Assembly: GCA_910579215.1 (NCBI GenBank)
Contig: CAJTTN010000005.1
Coordinates: forward strand, 53,358-117,357
Origin: an uncultured Anaeroplasmataceae bacterium
GTDB taxonomy: Bacteria > Bacillota_I > Bacilli_A > Acholeplasmatales > Anaeroplasmataceae
Direction: 5' to 3'
Length of the DNA stretch: 64,000 nt
Position 1 is the first letter of the stretch. The number at the start of each line of letters is the position of its first letter. The position numbers and the translations under genes were made by a program. This document shows positions 45,158-53,210 of this stretch, piece by piece. A model generated the notes under the pieces. That model did no database searches. It had not been told where the DNA came from and saw nothing but the letters and a program-made list of their open reading frames with translations.

Positions 45158-46291
45158 ATGATTAAGTATGTTGGTGTTAATGATCATCAAGTAGATTTAT
45201 TTGAGGGACAATATAAAGTTCCTAATGGCATGAGCTATAATTCATATCTTTTATTAGATGAAAAAATTGCAGTAATGGATACAGTTGACATTCATTTCTC
45301 AGATGAATGGATAATGAATTTACAAAAGGAATTAAAAGGAAATGCTCCCGACTATCTAGTTGTTTTACATATGGAGCCAGATCATTCTGCAAGCTTGCAA
45401 AACTTTATTAAGACTTTTCCAAATACGACAATTGTGGGAAATGCTAAAACATTCCCAATGATTACGCAATTTTTTCCTGAATTAGCTTTGAACCATAAAC
45501 TAGAAGTTAAGGATGGAGAAATTTTAGATTTGGGTAGTATAAAGCTTAAATTTGTATTTGCTCCTATGGTGCACTGGCCTGAGGTGATGATTGCCTATGA
45601 TTTAACGAATAAAGCTTTATTCTCAGCAGATGCATTTGGAAAGTTTGGTGCTTTAGACGTTGAAGAGGATTGGAAAGAAGAGGCAAGACGATATTATATT
45701 GGTATAGTTGGAAAATATGGGGTTCCTGTACAAACTCTTTTTAAAAAGGTTGCTGGTTTAGAGATACAAACAATTTATCCATTGCATGGACCTATATTGA
45801 AAGAAAATTTAAACTATTATCTTGATTTATATCAAACCTGGTCTAGTTATCAGCCAGAATCAAGGGGAGTGTGTATTGCTTATACCTCTATTTATGGAAA
45901 TACGAAAAAGGCTATAGACTTATTAGTCAAGGAGCTTGGAGATTATCCGTGTGAGACATTTGATCTTGCAAGATGTGATATGTCACTAGCTATCAGCAAA
46001 GCTTTTCAATATGAAACTCTTATTATAGCATCTCCTACTTATAATGGTGGGGTCTTTCCACCTGTAGAAGCCTTTTTACATGGCTTAATAGAAAGAGGCT
46101 ATCAGAATAGACACATAGGTATAATAGAAAATGGTTCTTGGGTTCCAGCAGTAAAGAAATACATTTATCAATATTTTGAAAAATCTAAAGATATAACTTT
46201 CATGGAAGAAAATGTAACGATTAAATCTTCTTTGAATAATGAAAATATATTACAAATTGAACAGCTAGTAAAAGCAATTAAACAAGCTTAA
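45158..46291 (+). CDS. Flavodiiron protein (FprA family)
   Basis: The 377-residue protein has an N-terminal metallo-beta-lactamase-like diiron domain with HMEPDHS (H-x-E-x-D-H), an SADAFG aspartate ligand and PLHGP, and a C-terminal flavodoxin domain (from about 245, with YTSIYGNTKKAID). Flavodiiron proteins reduce oxygen to water or NO to nitrous oxide in the cytosol of anaerobes. It is 8 bases after nrnA. Confidence 0.93.
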   Translation: MIKYVGVNDHQVDLFEGQYKVPNGMSYNSYLLLDEKIAVMDTVDIHFSDEWIMNLQKELKGNAPDYLVVLHMEPDHSASLQNFIKTFPNTTIVGNAKTFPMITQFFPELALNHKLEVKDGEILDLGSIKLKFVFAPMVHWPEVMIAYDLTNKALFSADAFGKFGALDVEEDWKEEARRYYIGIVGKYGVPVQTLFKKVAGLEIQTIYPLHGPILKENLNYYLDLYQTWSSYQPESRGVCIAYTSIYGNTKKAIDLLVKELGDYPCETFDLARCDMSLAISKAFQYETLIIASPTYNGGVFPPVEAFLHGLIERGYQNRHIGIIENGSWVPAVKKYIYQYFEKSKDITFMEENVTIKSSLNNENILQIEQLVKAIKQA

Positions 46292-46359
46292 TAAATTTAT
46301 TTTTATTATCTTCTTTGAAAGATAAAAACCATTTAAATAGTAAAAATGAAAAATATTAC

Positions 46360-46388
46360 TTGCTTTTCTTTTCCAAATAAAGTAAAAT
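46360..46388 (+). promoter_or_regulatory. Candidate tRNA-Gln promoter
   Basis: TTGCTT (46360-46365), a 17-base spacer and TAAAAT (46383-46388) lie about 33 bases before the tRNA. Confidence 0.45.
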
Positions 46389-46420
46389 AAAAAAGGACTC
46401 TAAAAAGGAGTTTCTTTTAT

Positions 46421-46495
46421 AGGGCTATAGCCAAGCGGTAAGGCAAGGGACTTTGACTCCCTCACTCACAAGTTCGAATCTTGTTAGCCCTGCCA
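46421..46495 (+). tRNA. tRNA-Gln (anticodon TTG)
   Basis: The cloverleaf has an acceptor stem AGGGCTA/TAGCCCT, a D-arm with AGCGGTAAGGCA, an anticodon stem AGGGA/TCCCT around CTTTGAC (anticodon TTG), a T-arm with GTTCGAATC, and an encoded CCA. It is the only tRNA in the window. Confidence 0.95.
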
Positions 46496-46674
46496 TTAAA
46501 AACATATAGGTTTGATACAAAGAAATTGAGCAGATTTTCAAGTGTCAAGCCTTTTTTCTTTTCGACTTTAGTGATTTTGAAACCCTTTAGAACAAAATTT
46601 GATGTTTTAAGTTCAAAATGAGAAGTGATTTGTTACAATAAAGTATTTTTAAAACCATTTTAGATTAGGTTTAC
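46496..46674. other. Gap after tRNA-Gln, no recognisable gene
   Basis: This 179-base stretch contains no start-to-stop frame that I can support. It lies between the tRNA 3' end and the recombinase remnant and may include degraded mobile-element sequence. Confidence 0.4.
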
Positions 46675-46854
46675 ATGGTTAAAATTAACAGTCGGGCGAA
46701 GAAAACTCCTACTGTTAATCGAAAGGTCTAGGAGTGGAATGAAGAATTATGGAATGTCCTATTAGAAAGTGCAATAGTTCAAAGAAATAAATCAATAACC
46801 TTCAAATTTAAAAATGTCACAGGAATAAATATTTTGAATACAACTGAAAAATAG
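46675..46854 (+). pseudogene. Serine recombinase C-terminal remnant (internal stop)
   Basis: One frame reads about 60 codons with a single TAG at 46729-46731. After the stop it reads EWNEELWNVLLESAIV and, further on, SITFKFKNVTGI, which matches the C-terminal end of large serine site-specific recombinases (W-x-E-L-W-x-x-L, then I-T-F-K-F-K). An upstream in-frame TAG and the lack of a catalytic domain show that it is broken. It is evidence of a past mobile element next to tRNA-Gln. The short length keeps this moderate. Confidence 0.55.
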
Positions 46855-47065
46855 TGGTTGGATTTTTGTATTATAGAATGGAGTTTTTGAAGAAAATAAT
46901 GTATAATTGTCGTGGTGTTTGATAGTAATAAAACTTGTATAAAATATCAAAAACAAAAAATTTTGGAAGTAAATACGTTTGTTTTTTGACATAATGAAGG
47001 AAAGACAAACAATAATTTACAGATCTGACTTAAGATAATTTGTTAAGCACACGAGGAGACCTATT
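46855..47065. other. Gap before the GNAT gene
   Basis: This very AT-rich 211-base gap shows no coding sequence. The GNAT ribosome site GAGGAGA lies at its right end. No clear promoter was found. Confidence 0.4.
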
Positions 47066-47554
47066 ATGATAGAATTCAAAAAAACAATTGAATTTCCTAA
47101 AGGAACTTTTTATAAGCAATTAGTGGACGCCTATTCGTTCAATGATAATTGTAAAAAGACTTGGAATGATATGTGGAATGAATATGATGAATTCTTTTAT
47201 TCAAATTTAGAGATAGCTGAAAAATGTTCATTCATTACAGTATTAGATGGAATACCAATTGGACATATATCTTGGGATCCAAGAAATAGACCAGATTATG
47301 TAGAAATAGGCCATAATTGTATATTAACTAAATATAAAGGTAATGGATATGGTAAATTACAATTGCAAGAAGCAATAAGAAGAATAAAAGAATATGATGA
47401 TTTAAAAAAGATAATTGTAACAACTAATGAAATTACATTTTCAGCACAAAAGAATTATGAAAGTGTTGGATTTATAAAAGTTAAAAAAAGAGTTAATAAT
47501 GAAACTCCTTTTTTAGGTGATTATATTGATTATGAAATTATATTAAAAGATTAA
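47066..47554 (+). CDS. GNAT-family N-acetyltransferase
   Basis: The 162-residue protein has the GNAT core: IPIGHISWDP strand, ILTKYKGNGYGKLQLQEAI (acetyl-CoA loop, Q/R-x-x-G-x-G/A type), and a C-terminal NYESVGF motif. The acceptor is unknown. It is notably AT-rich and lies behind the recombinase remnant, so it may be acquired cargo. Confidence 0.82.
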   Translation: MIEFKKTIEFPKGTFYKQLVDAYSFNDNCKKTWNDMWNEYDEFFYSNLEIAEKCSFITVLDGIPIGHISWDPRNRPDYVEIGHNCILTKYKGNGYGKLQLQEAIRRIKEYDDLKKIIVTTNEITFSAQKNYESVGFIKVKKRVNNETPFLGDYIDYEIILKD

Positions 47555-47942
47555 CAGATTCCAATTTATAGTGCACTGCCTAAAATAGGGGGTATGCAAA
47601 TTGTATCACAATAGGATATCTTTGCCACTTAAAAAAATTGAGAAGGAATTTCAAATATGAAGTGATAAGATGTTTGTAGACATAATAGACATCTTTTTTC
47701 ATTTTAAATTGTATTTGATTATTTTTAATAGTATAAGGTTTATGTTTTTTATAAGACATAAATATTAGATACTATAAAATGATAGTGCGATGGTGTTATG
47801 TCTTTATGTATTTTTGTTCTTTATTAAATTTCAAATAGGTAAAATTAATTTTCACGAAATAAAGTATAGATTATAAAAACTTAGCTATAGAAAAAAAGAA
47901 TGAAATCATATATAATTGTAATGTGTTTGTGAGGTGAAAACA
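47555..47942. other. Long gap before mnmE with two hairpins
   Basis: This 388-base gap holds no gene that I can support. A 7-bp hairpin followed by T residues (47667-47700) may end the GNAT transcript. A second structure (47753-47804) has a perfect 9-bp outer stem and an internal ACTAT/ATAGT helix and is of unknown role. A TATAAT (47911-47916) close to mnmE may be its -10. Confidence 0.45.
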
Positions 47943-49286
47943 ATGGTGGAAAACATTTGTGCAAAGGCCACACCCTATGGAGCCTCTGCAATAGCAATCA
48001 TACGCTGTAGTGGACCAAATGCTATAATACTTGTAAATAAAATATTTAAGGGTTGTGATTTAAGCAAAGTATCGTCTCACACAATGCATTATGGTAGAAT
48101 TGTCGATGGAAAAGAAATAATCGATGAGGTTTTGTGTAATGTTTTTATTGCTCCTACATCTTATGATGGTGAAAATATGGTTGAAATTAATTGTCATGGA
48201 GGTGTGCTTGTTACTGGAAAAATTCTACAGCTTTTATTAAAAATTGGCTTTAGAATGGCAGAACCAGGAGAATTTTCCAAAAGAGCTTTTTTAAATCACA
48301 AATTAGATTTAACTCAGGCTGAGGCTATTATGGATGTTATACATGCTGAAAATACGATAGCCTTAAGGGCTGGGCAAAATGCATTACGTCAGTCTACTAC
48401 TAAATTAATTATATCATTTCGTGAGAAGCTTTTAGATGTTCTTGCCAAAATAGAAGTGAATATTGATTATCCAGAATATGAGGATAGTATTGAGATTACA
48501 AGAGAATATTTGTTGCCTGTACTTGAGGTTGTACAAAAGGATATGAAAAAAATTTTGCAAAATTCTAAAATTTCTAATTTGGCAATTCATGGAATCCATA
48601 CAGTAATAATTGGTAAACCTAATGTTGGAAAATCTAGTTTACTCAATATGCTTTTAGATGAGGATAAAGCCATTGTAACAGATGTTCCAGGAACAACTCG
48701 AGATATTATAGAGGGCTCATTTACAATAGGTGATTTAACTTTGCATCTAATGGATACTGCGGGTATTCATCAAAGCTTAGATATTGTAGAAAAGATAGGT
48801 ATTGAAAGAAGCACAAAGGCTATGGAGTCTGCCGACTTGGTACTTGTGGTAGTAGATGCTTCTAAGCCTTTAGAACAAGAAGATTACGATATTTTAGAAA
48901 GTGCTAAAAATAAACCAACGATTCTTATTGGAAATAAACAGGATCAAGGTATTACTATAAGTAGAGAAGATGATTTAGTTCTTATGTCTGCTAAGCACCA
49001 TCAGGGTTTAGAAGCTTTGATTGCTGCAATCAAAAAGGTGACCCAGATTCAACAGTTTAATGTTGATGAGGATAAGTTTTTGGCTAATCAACGTCAAATC
49101 CATTTCATGCAGCAGGCTGCAGATGCCATAGATCAGGCCCAGCAGGCATGTTTTATGGGAATGGATATAGATTTGGTTGAAATAGATATAAAGCGTGCAT
49201 TTGATGCTTTGGGGGCAATTACGGGAGATGCTTCTCCAGAAGAATTGATTACAGCTTTGTTTACAAAATTTTGTTTAGGAAAGTAG
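47943..49286 (+). CDS. mnmE: tRNA modification GTPase MnmE
   Basis: The protein has an N-terminal tetrahydrofolate-binding domain, a Ras-like GTPase inserted in a helical domain (G1 GKPNVGKSS, G3 DTAG, G4 NKQD), and the essential C-terminal FCLGK cysteine motif. With MnmG it makes the 5-carboxymethylaminomethyl group on U34 of tRNAs. The ATG at 47943 follows GAGGTG by 6 bases and is preferred over a GTG at 47934. No mnmG follows, unlike in many Bacilli. Confidence 0.96.
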   Translation: MVENICAKATPYGASAIAIIRCSGPNAIILVNKIFKGCDLSKVSSHTMHYGRIVDGKEIIDEVLCNVFIAPTSYDGENMVEINCHGGVLVTGKILQLLLKIGFRMAEPGEFSKRAFLNHKLDLTQAEAIMDVIHAENTIALRAGQNALRQSTTKLIISFREKLLDVLAKIEVNIDYPEYEDSIEITREYLLPVLEVVQKDMKKILQNSKISNLAIHGIHTVIIGKPNVGKSSLLNMLLDEDKAIVTDVPGTTRDIIEGSFTIGDLTLHLMDTAGIHQSLDIVEKIGIERSTKAMESADLVLVVVDASKPLEQEDYDILESAKNKPTILIGNKQDQGITISREDDLVLMSAKHHQGLEALIAAIKKVTQIQQFNVDEDKFLANQRQIHFMQQAADAIDQAQQACFMGMDIDLVEIDIKRAFDALGAITGDASPEELITALFTKFCLGK

Positions 49287-49294
49287 GTAACTAT

Positions 49295-50575
49295 ATGAGT
49301 ACATTAGTAATTGTGGGATCTCAATGGGGAGATGAAGGAAAGGGAAAGGTTACAGATTATTTGGCTCAACAGGCTGACGTAGTTGTTCGTAGTCAGGGAG
49401 GGAACAATGCAGGTCATACTATTTATTTTGACGGCCAAAAATATGCTCTTAGAAGTATACCTTCTGGAATCTTCAATCCAAACATCAAGAATGTTATGGC
49501 AAATGGGATGGTAATTGATCCTAAGCAAATGCTAGAAGAGCTTCATGGACTAATGGAGCGGGGGATAAAAGATTACCAGCTTTTCATATCTAACCGTGCA
49601 CATATTGTTTTGCCTTATCATAAGGAATTAGATGGTGCTTATGAATCTTTAAAGAAGGATAATAAAATAGGCACAACAAAAAGAGGAATAGGACCTGCTT
49701 ATGCAGATAAAGCGAATCGGATTGGTATTCGTATGGGAGATTTTATACATCCTGAAATTTTTAAGTTGAAATTAAAGAATGCTTTAGAGCTTAAAAATAT
49801 GGAATTAAAAATGCTCGGCTTAGAGGAGCTCGAGTTTGAAACAATGTATAAGGAATATAGTAGCTATGCTCTAGAGCTTAAGAAATATGTTTGTGATACC
49901 TCTTTACTATTAGAAGAAGAGCTTGAAAAAAAATCAAAGATATTATTTGAGGGTGCACAGGGAGTTATGCTCTGTTTAGATCATGGTACATACCCTTATG
50001 TAACCTCCTCCTCACCTACAGGAGCTTCTGTACCTTTGAATTGTGGAGTGGCTCCTAGACATATTACAGATGTTCTTGGAATTTGCAAGGCTTATACTAC
50101 GCGAGTAGGAGAGGGCCCATTTCCAACTGAATTGAGTGGAGATCTGGCCCACTATATTCGTGAAAAGGGACACGAATATGGAACTGTAACACAACGTCCA
50201 CGACGTGTTGGCTATTTAGATTGTGTAGCATTAAATTATGCAAGAAGAGTATCAGGAATTAATCATTTGGCGTTGATGCTATTTGATGTTTTAAGTGGTA
50301 TAGATAGTATTAAGATTTGTTATGCTTATGAACTTGATGGTAAGAAGATTCAAACAATTCCTGCCACAAATCAAGAATATTCTGAGGTTGTTCCGCTATA
50401 TATAGAAATGCCAGGGTGGACAGAGGACATTTCTAATGTGACTTCCTTTGAGGAATTACCACTAAACGCTCAAAATTACATTAGAAAAATAGAAGAGCTA
50501 ACAAAAACTAAGGTATCGCTTTTCTCTGTAGGACCAGATAGAAAACAGACCATTCAAATGGAAGAATTATTTTAA
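49295..50575 (+). CDS. purA: Adenylosuccinate synthetase
   Basis: The 426-residue protein starts MSTLVIVGSQWGDEGKGKV, the GTP-binding loop with catalytic Asp, followed by NNAGHTI with catalytic His. Further signatures are GTTKRGIGPAY and TTRVGEGPFPTE. It converts IMP and Asp to adenylosuccinate with GTP. The start at 49295 follows the mnmE stop by 8 bases. Confidence 0.97.
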   Translation: MSTLVIVGSQWGDEGKGKVTDYLAQQADVVVRSQGGNNAGHTIYFDGQKYALRSIPSGIFNPNIKNVMANGMVIDPKQMLEELHGLMERGIKDYQLFISNRAHIVLPYHKELDGAYESLKKDNKIGTTKRGIGPAYADKANRIGIRMGDFIHPEIFKLKLKNALELKNMELKMLGLEELEFETMYKEYSSYALELKKYVCDTSLLLEEELEKKSKILFEGAQGVMLCLDHGTYPYVTSSSPTGASVPLNCGVAPRHITDVLGICKAYTTRVGEGPFPTELSGDLAHYIREKGHEYGTVTQRPRRVGYLDCVALNYARRVSGINHLALMLFDVLSGIDSIKICYAYELDGKKIQTIPATNQEYSEVVPLYIEMPGWTEDISNVTSFEELPLNAQNYIRKIEELTKTKVSLFSVGPDRKQTIQMEELF

Positions 50576-51021
50576 TGAAAGAGAAGCTATTGATTTCAGC
50601 GTGTCTTTGTGGAAAAAACACGAAATATAATGGGAAAAATAATCTATTATTAAAGCTTTCAGATTTAGAAAAAAGCTTTGATTTACATTTGATTTGTCCT
50701 GAGGTTATGGGAGGCTTACCTATTCCAAGAGACCCAAGCGAAATAAAAGGGGATTTTGTATTTTCTTCTCAAGGAAAAAATGTTACGAAAGAATATCAAC
50801 TTGGTGCTCAAAGGGCTTTAAGGATAGCCTTAAAAAATGATATTAGAATAGCTTTACTAAAGGAATCCTCTCCCTCTTGTGGTTCCTTTCAAGTATATAA
50901 TGGTGAATTTACACATGAAAAGATTCCCGGGGAGGGCATGACAACTAAGCTACTTAGAAAGCATAATATTTTAGTTTTTAATGAAAATCAAATCACTGAC
51001 TTACTTAATTTTATAAAATAA
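50575..51021 (+). CDS. DUF523 family protein
   Basis: The 148-residue protein has the DUF523 signature ISACLCGKNTKYNGKNN near the start, CPEVMGGLPIPRDPSEI, and LKESSPSCGSF. It is a small cysteine-containing soluble protein of unknown function. Its start overlaps the purA stop by one base (TAATG). Confidence 0.85.
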   Translation: MKEKLLISACLCGKNTKYNGKNNLLLKLSDLEKSFDLHLICPEVMGGLPIPRDPSEIKGDFVFSSQGKNVTKEYQLGAQRALRIALKNDIRIALLKESSPSCGSFQVYNGEFTHEKIPGEGMTTKLLRKHNILVFNENQITDLLNFIK

Positions 51022-51023
51022 TC

Positions 51024-51052
51024 TTTTCAAATGAATTAAAATGTGGTATAGT
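51024..51052 (+). promoter_or_regulatory. Extended -10 promoter of the structured RNA
   Basis: A TTTTCA-like -35 (51024-51029), a 17-base spacer that ends in TGG, and TATAGT (51047-51052) precede the structured RNA. Confidence 0.5.
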
Positions 51053-51058
51053 AATTAT

Positions 51059-51198
51059 GGCTTTAAGTTCTATAAAAAGAGCTCTACTTCTTATAGAATG
51101 GCTTGCAAATTGAATAGTCGTAGAGTGAGTTTCTTAATAATGAGATAGCGTGATGATAATTTAAAGGCTTTTTGCCTTGAAAACAATCACGTTTTTTT
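51059..51198 (+). ncRNA. Candidate structured RNA with H-type pseudoknot and terminator
   Basis: An 8-bp stem (51068-51075 with 51091-51098) has a loop segment CTCTAC (51082-51087) that can pair with GTAGAG (51120-51125) downstream, forming an H-type pseudoknot. A terminator follows: an outer CGTGAT/ATCACG pair (51149-51154 with 51186-51191), an inner AAGGC/GCCTT hairpin, then seven T residues. It has its own promoter and no gene inside. I do not recognise the family. It could be an sRNA or a leader of the small AbrB-like gene. Confidence 0.5.
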
Positions 51199-51236
51199 AT
51201 TTTTAGGGTAAATAAAAAAGGAAAGAGGAATAAAAA

Positions 51237-51410
51237 ATGAAAAACGTGGAAAATATTAGGGTCGATGAAAATTTTAAAATTGAATTATCTGAAAGAATGA
51301 AGAAGCATCTAAACATCAACACAAGAGATGAACTAAAGGTATTATATACTGACGAGGCCTTAATTATTATGAAATCAGAGGTCTTTGGCGAAAAAATTTT
51401 AAAAAATTAG
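51237..51410 (+). CDS. Small AbrB/SpoVT-like DNA-binding protein
   Basis: The 57-residue protein reads NIRVDENFKIELSERMKKHL then INTRDELKVLYTDEALIIMK, the swapped-hairpin AbrB/MazE-type pattern of a short beta strand, basic helix and D-x-L strand. It may regulate nearby genes or act as an antitoxin-like factor, but no toxin gene is adjacent. A good GGAAAGAGGA ribosome site precedes it. Confidence 0.65.
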   Translation: MKNVENIRVDENFKIELSERMKKHLNINTRDELKVLYTDEALIIMKSEVFGEKILKN

Positions 51411-51484
51411 CACTCTTTTGTTGACAATGCCAAAAAATGTGGTATACTATAATTGTATTGGCAATATTATATATAGAGCGCCAA
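51407..51484 (+). promoter_or_regulatory. Heat-shock promoter region of hsp20 with repeated half-sites
   Basis: A perfect TTGACA (51421-51426), a 16-base spacer and TATACT (51443-51448) form the promoter. A TTAGCACTC sequence at 51407-51415 is an exact CIRCE (HrcA) half-site, but its partner half is absent. TGCCAA (51428-51433) and TTGGCA (51458-51463) form an inverted repeat around the -10, with a third GCCAA at 51480-51484. This suggests repressor control. Confidence 0.55.
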
Positions 51485-51506
51485 AAAAATAGAAAGGGTG
51501 ATTGTG

Positions 51507-51884
51507 ATGTTTATTTTTGATAATGTGTTTGATGAATTAAATAATTTCTTTTATGGGCAAGGAGGATATAAGAGCTTTCCAGTAGATATGGTAGAACTAC
51601 CAAATGGTTTTCAGATTATAGCTGAAATGCCAGGTGTAGAAAAAGAAAATATCCATATGAATTATGAGGATGGTATTCTTACCATAGAGGCAGATAGGAA
51701 AAAGGATGATAAAGCTAAATATTTAATTAGTGAACGTGATGTTACACATTTAAAAAGAAGTATAAACTTTGGAGATGTAAAAGAGGAATCCATTACTGCT
51801 AAGCTTGAAAATGGACTTTTAATAATAACTTTACTTACAAAGGTCCCAGAAGAAAAGCCTAAGAGAACTATTGTAATTGAATAA
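51507..51884 (+). CDS. Hsp20 small heat-shock protein 1
   Basis: The 125-residue protein has the alpha-crystallin domain (AEMPGVEKENIHMNYEDGILTIEA) and the C-terminal strand LENGLLIITLLTKVP. It keeps unfolded proteins soluble. The ATG at 51507 is chosen over a GTG at 51498 because AAAGGGTG is about 6 bases upstream. Confidence 0.9.
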   Translation: MFIFDNVFDELNNFFYGQGGYKSFPVDMVELPNGFQIIAEMPGVEKENIHMNYEDGILTIEADRKKDDKAKYLISERDVTHLKRSINFGDVKEESITAKLENGLLIITLLTKVPEEKPKRTIVIE

Positions 51885-51924
51885 TAATTTAAAAGTAGCA
51901 TAAACTAAGAATGGAGTTGAGATT

Positions 51925-52332
51925 ATGTATTTTATTAAGAAAAATAATGAAGAAAAGAAAAACAATTTAGTAGATGATTTTCAAAATTTCTTTATGGACT
52001 CATTTTTTTCCAACAAGGCTTTAAAAACAGATATAATAGAAACAGAGAATTCTTATGTGTTAAAGGTTGATCTTCCAGGTGTAGATAAAAAGGCTGTTAC
52101 GCTTGATTTTAATAATCAATATCTTACGCTATCTGTTAATCAAGAAGAGGATAAGGAAGAAAAGGAACAACACTTTATTCGTAAAGAGCGTAGCCGTTTC
52201 TCCTATTCTAGAAGCTATTATTTAGATAAGGCAGATGAAACTAAAATTAAAGCTAAGCTTGATAATGGTATTCTAACTATTACTATAGGAAAATCAGAAG
52301 AGGAAATCAAGAAGTCAATTACTATTGATTAA
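51925..52332 (+). CDS. Hsp20 small heat-shock protein 2
   Basis: The 135-residue alpha-crystallin protein has LKVDLPGVDKKAVTLDFNNQYLTL and the C-terminal AKLDNGILTITI. Both genes have a moderate level of identity and are probably co-transcribed, so an ancestral duplication is likely. Confidence 0.92.
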   Translation: MYFIKKNNEEKKNNLVDDFQNFFMDSFFSNKALKTDIIETENSYVLKVDLPGVDKKAVTLDFNNQYLTLSVNQEEDKEEKEQHFIRKERSRFSYSRSYYLDKADETKIKAKLDNGILTITIGKSEEEIKKSITID

Positions 52333-52339
52333 AAAAATA

Positions 52340-52380
52340 AAGGTATACCGATTTTTTAAAGGTATATCTTTTTTCTTTTT
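52340..52380 (+). terminator. Terminator after the hsp20 pair
   Basis: A 10-bp stem with one wobble (52340-52349 with 52361-52370) is followed by a long T-rich tract. Confidence 0.75.
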
Positions 52381-52446
52381 TGGTAAAATGATATAATTAT
52401 AATTAAGAATTATGGCATTTTTTGAATATATTTGAATTTTTATGAA

Positions 52447-52475
52447 TTGACAAGAATTTTTAAAGATGCTATACT
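52447..52475 (+). promoter_or_regulatory. Promoter of the ABC exporter
   Basis: A perfect TTGACA (52447-52452), a 17-base spacer and TATACT (52470-52475) precede the ABC ATPase gene by about 25 bases. Confidence 0.8.
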
Positions 52476-52499
52476 AAATATATAAAGGAGAGTGTAGCT

Positions 52500-53210
52500 A
52501 TGCTAGAATTAAAGGCAGTATCAAAAACATATAAAAAATCTAAAGCCAAGGCTATAGATTCTATTAATCTTAAAATAGAAGATGGAGATATTTATGGATT
52601 TATTGGACCTAATGGGGCTGGAAAATCTACCACGATAAAATGTATTACAGGAATACATACCTTTGAAGAAGGGGAGATTCTTCTTGATGGTGTGTCTATA
52701 AAAGAAAATCCAATCCAGTGTAAACAAAAAATGGCTTATGTACCAGATAATCCAGATGTATATGAAAATTTAAGTGGAATTTCCTATATTAATTTTATTT
52801 GTGATATTTACGGAGTTGGAGAAGAAAGAAATTCTCTTATCCATCAATATGCTGATCTATTTGGCATTAAAGATCGATTATCAGATCATATAAAAAATTA
52901 TTCTCATGGTATGAAGCAAAAAATTGTATTAATTGCTGCATTAGTTCATAAGCCTAAGCTATTGGTTCTAGATGAACCCTTTGTGGGATTAGACCCTAAA
53001 GCTTCCTTTGATTTAAAGGAAATTATGAAAAGCCTTTGTAGTCAAGGAACCATGATTTTTTTCTCATCGCATGTTTTAGAGGTGGTAGAAAAGCTTTGCA
53101 ATAAAATTGCTATAATAAAGGATGGAAAGATAATAGCGAGTGGAGATTTGGAAAGTGTTCGTGGAGATTCTTCCTTAGAAAATGTTTTTTTGGAGTTATT
53201 TCATGAGTAA
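52500..53210 (+). CDS. ABC transporter ATPase
   Basis: The 236-residue ATPase has Walker A GPNGAGKSTT, the signature NYSHGMKQK, Walker B LLVLDEPFVGLDP and a switch His (SSHVLE). It is of the CcmA/YtrB-like export type. It overlaps the following permease gene by 8 bases. Confidence 0.93.
   Translation: MLELKAVSKTYKKSKAKAIDSINLKIEDGDIYGFIGPNGAGKSTTIKCITGIHTFEEGEILLDGVSIKENPIQCKQKMAYVPDNPDVYENLSGISYINFICDIYGVGEERNSLIHQYADLFGIKDRLSDHIKNYSHGMKQKIVLIAALVHKPKLLVLDEPFVGLDPKASFDLKEIMKSLCSQGTMIFFSSHVLEVVEKLCNKIAIIKDGKIIASGDLESVRGDSSLENVFLELFHE

Noticed and set aside
46684..46736. Possible pseudoknot RNA: ATTAACAGT with ACTGTTAAT and ACTCCT with AGGAGT
   Set aside because: The same bases read as a degraded serine recombinase frame, which explains them better; no promoter or terminator frames the structure.
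51407..51415. Full CIRCE operator before hsp20
   Set aside because: Only the left half is present; the matching GAGTGCTAA half is not found nearby.
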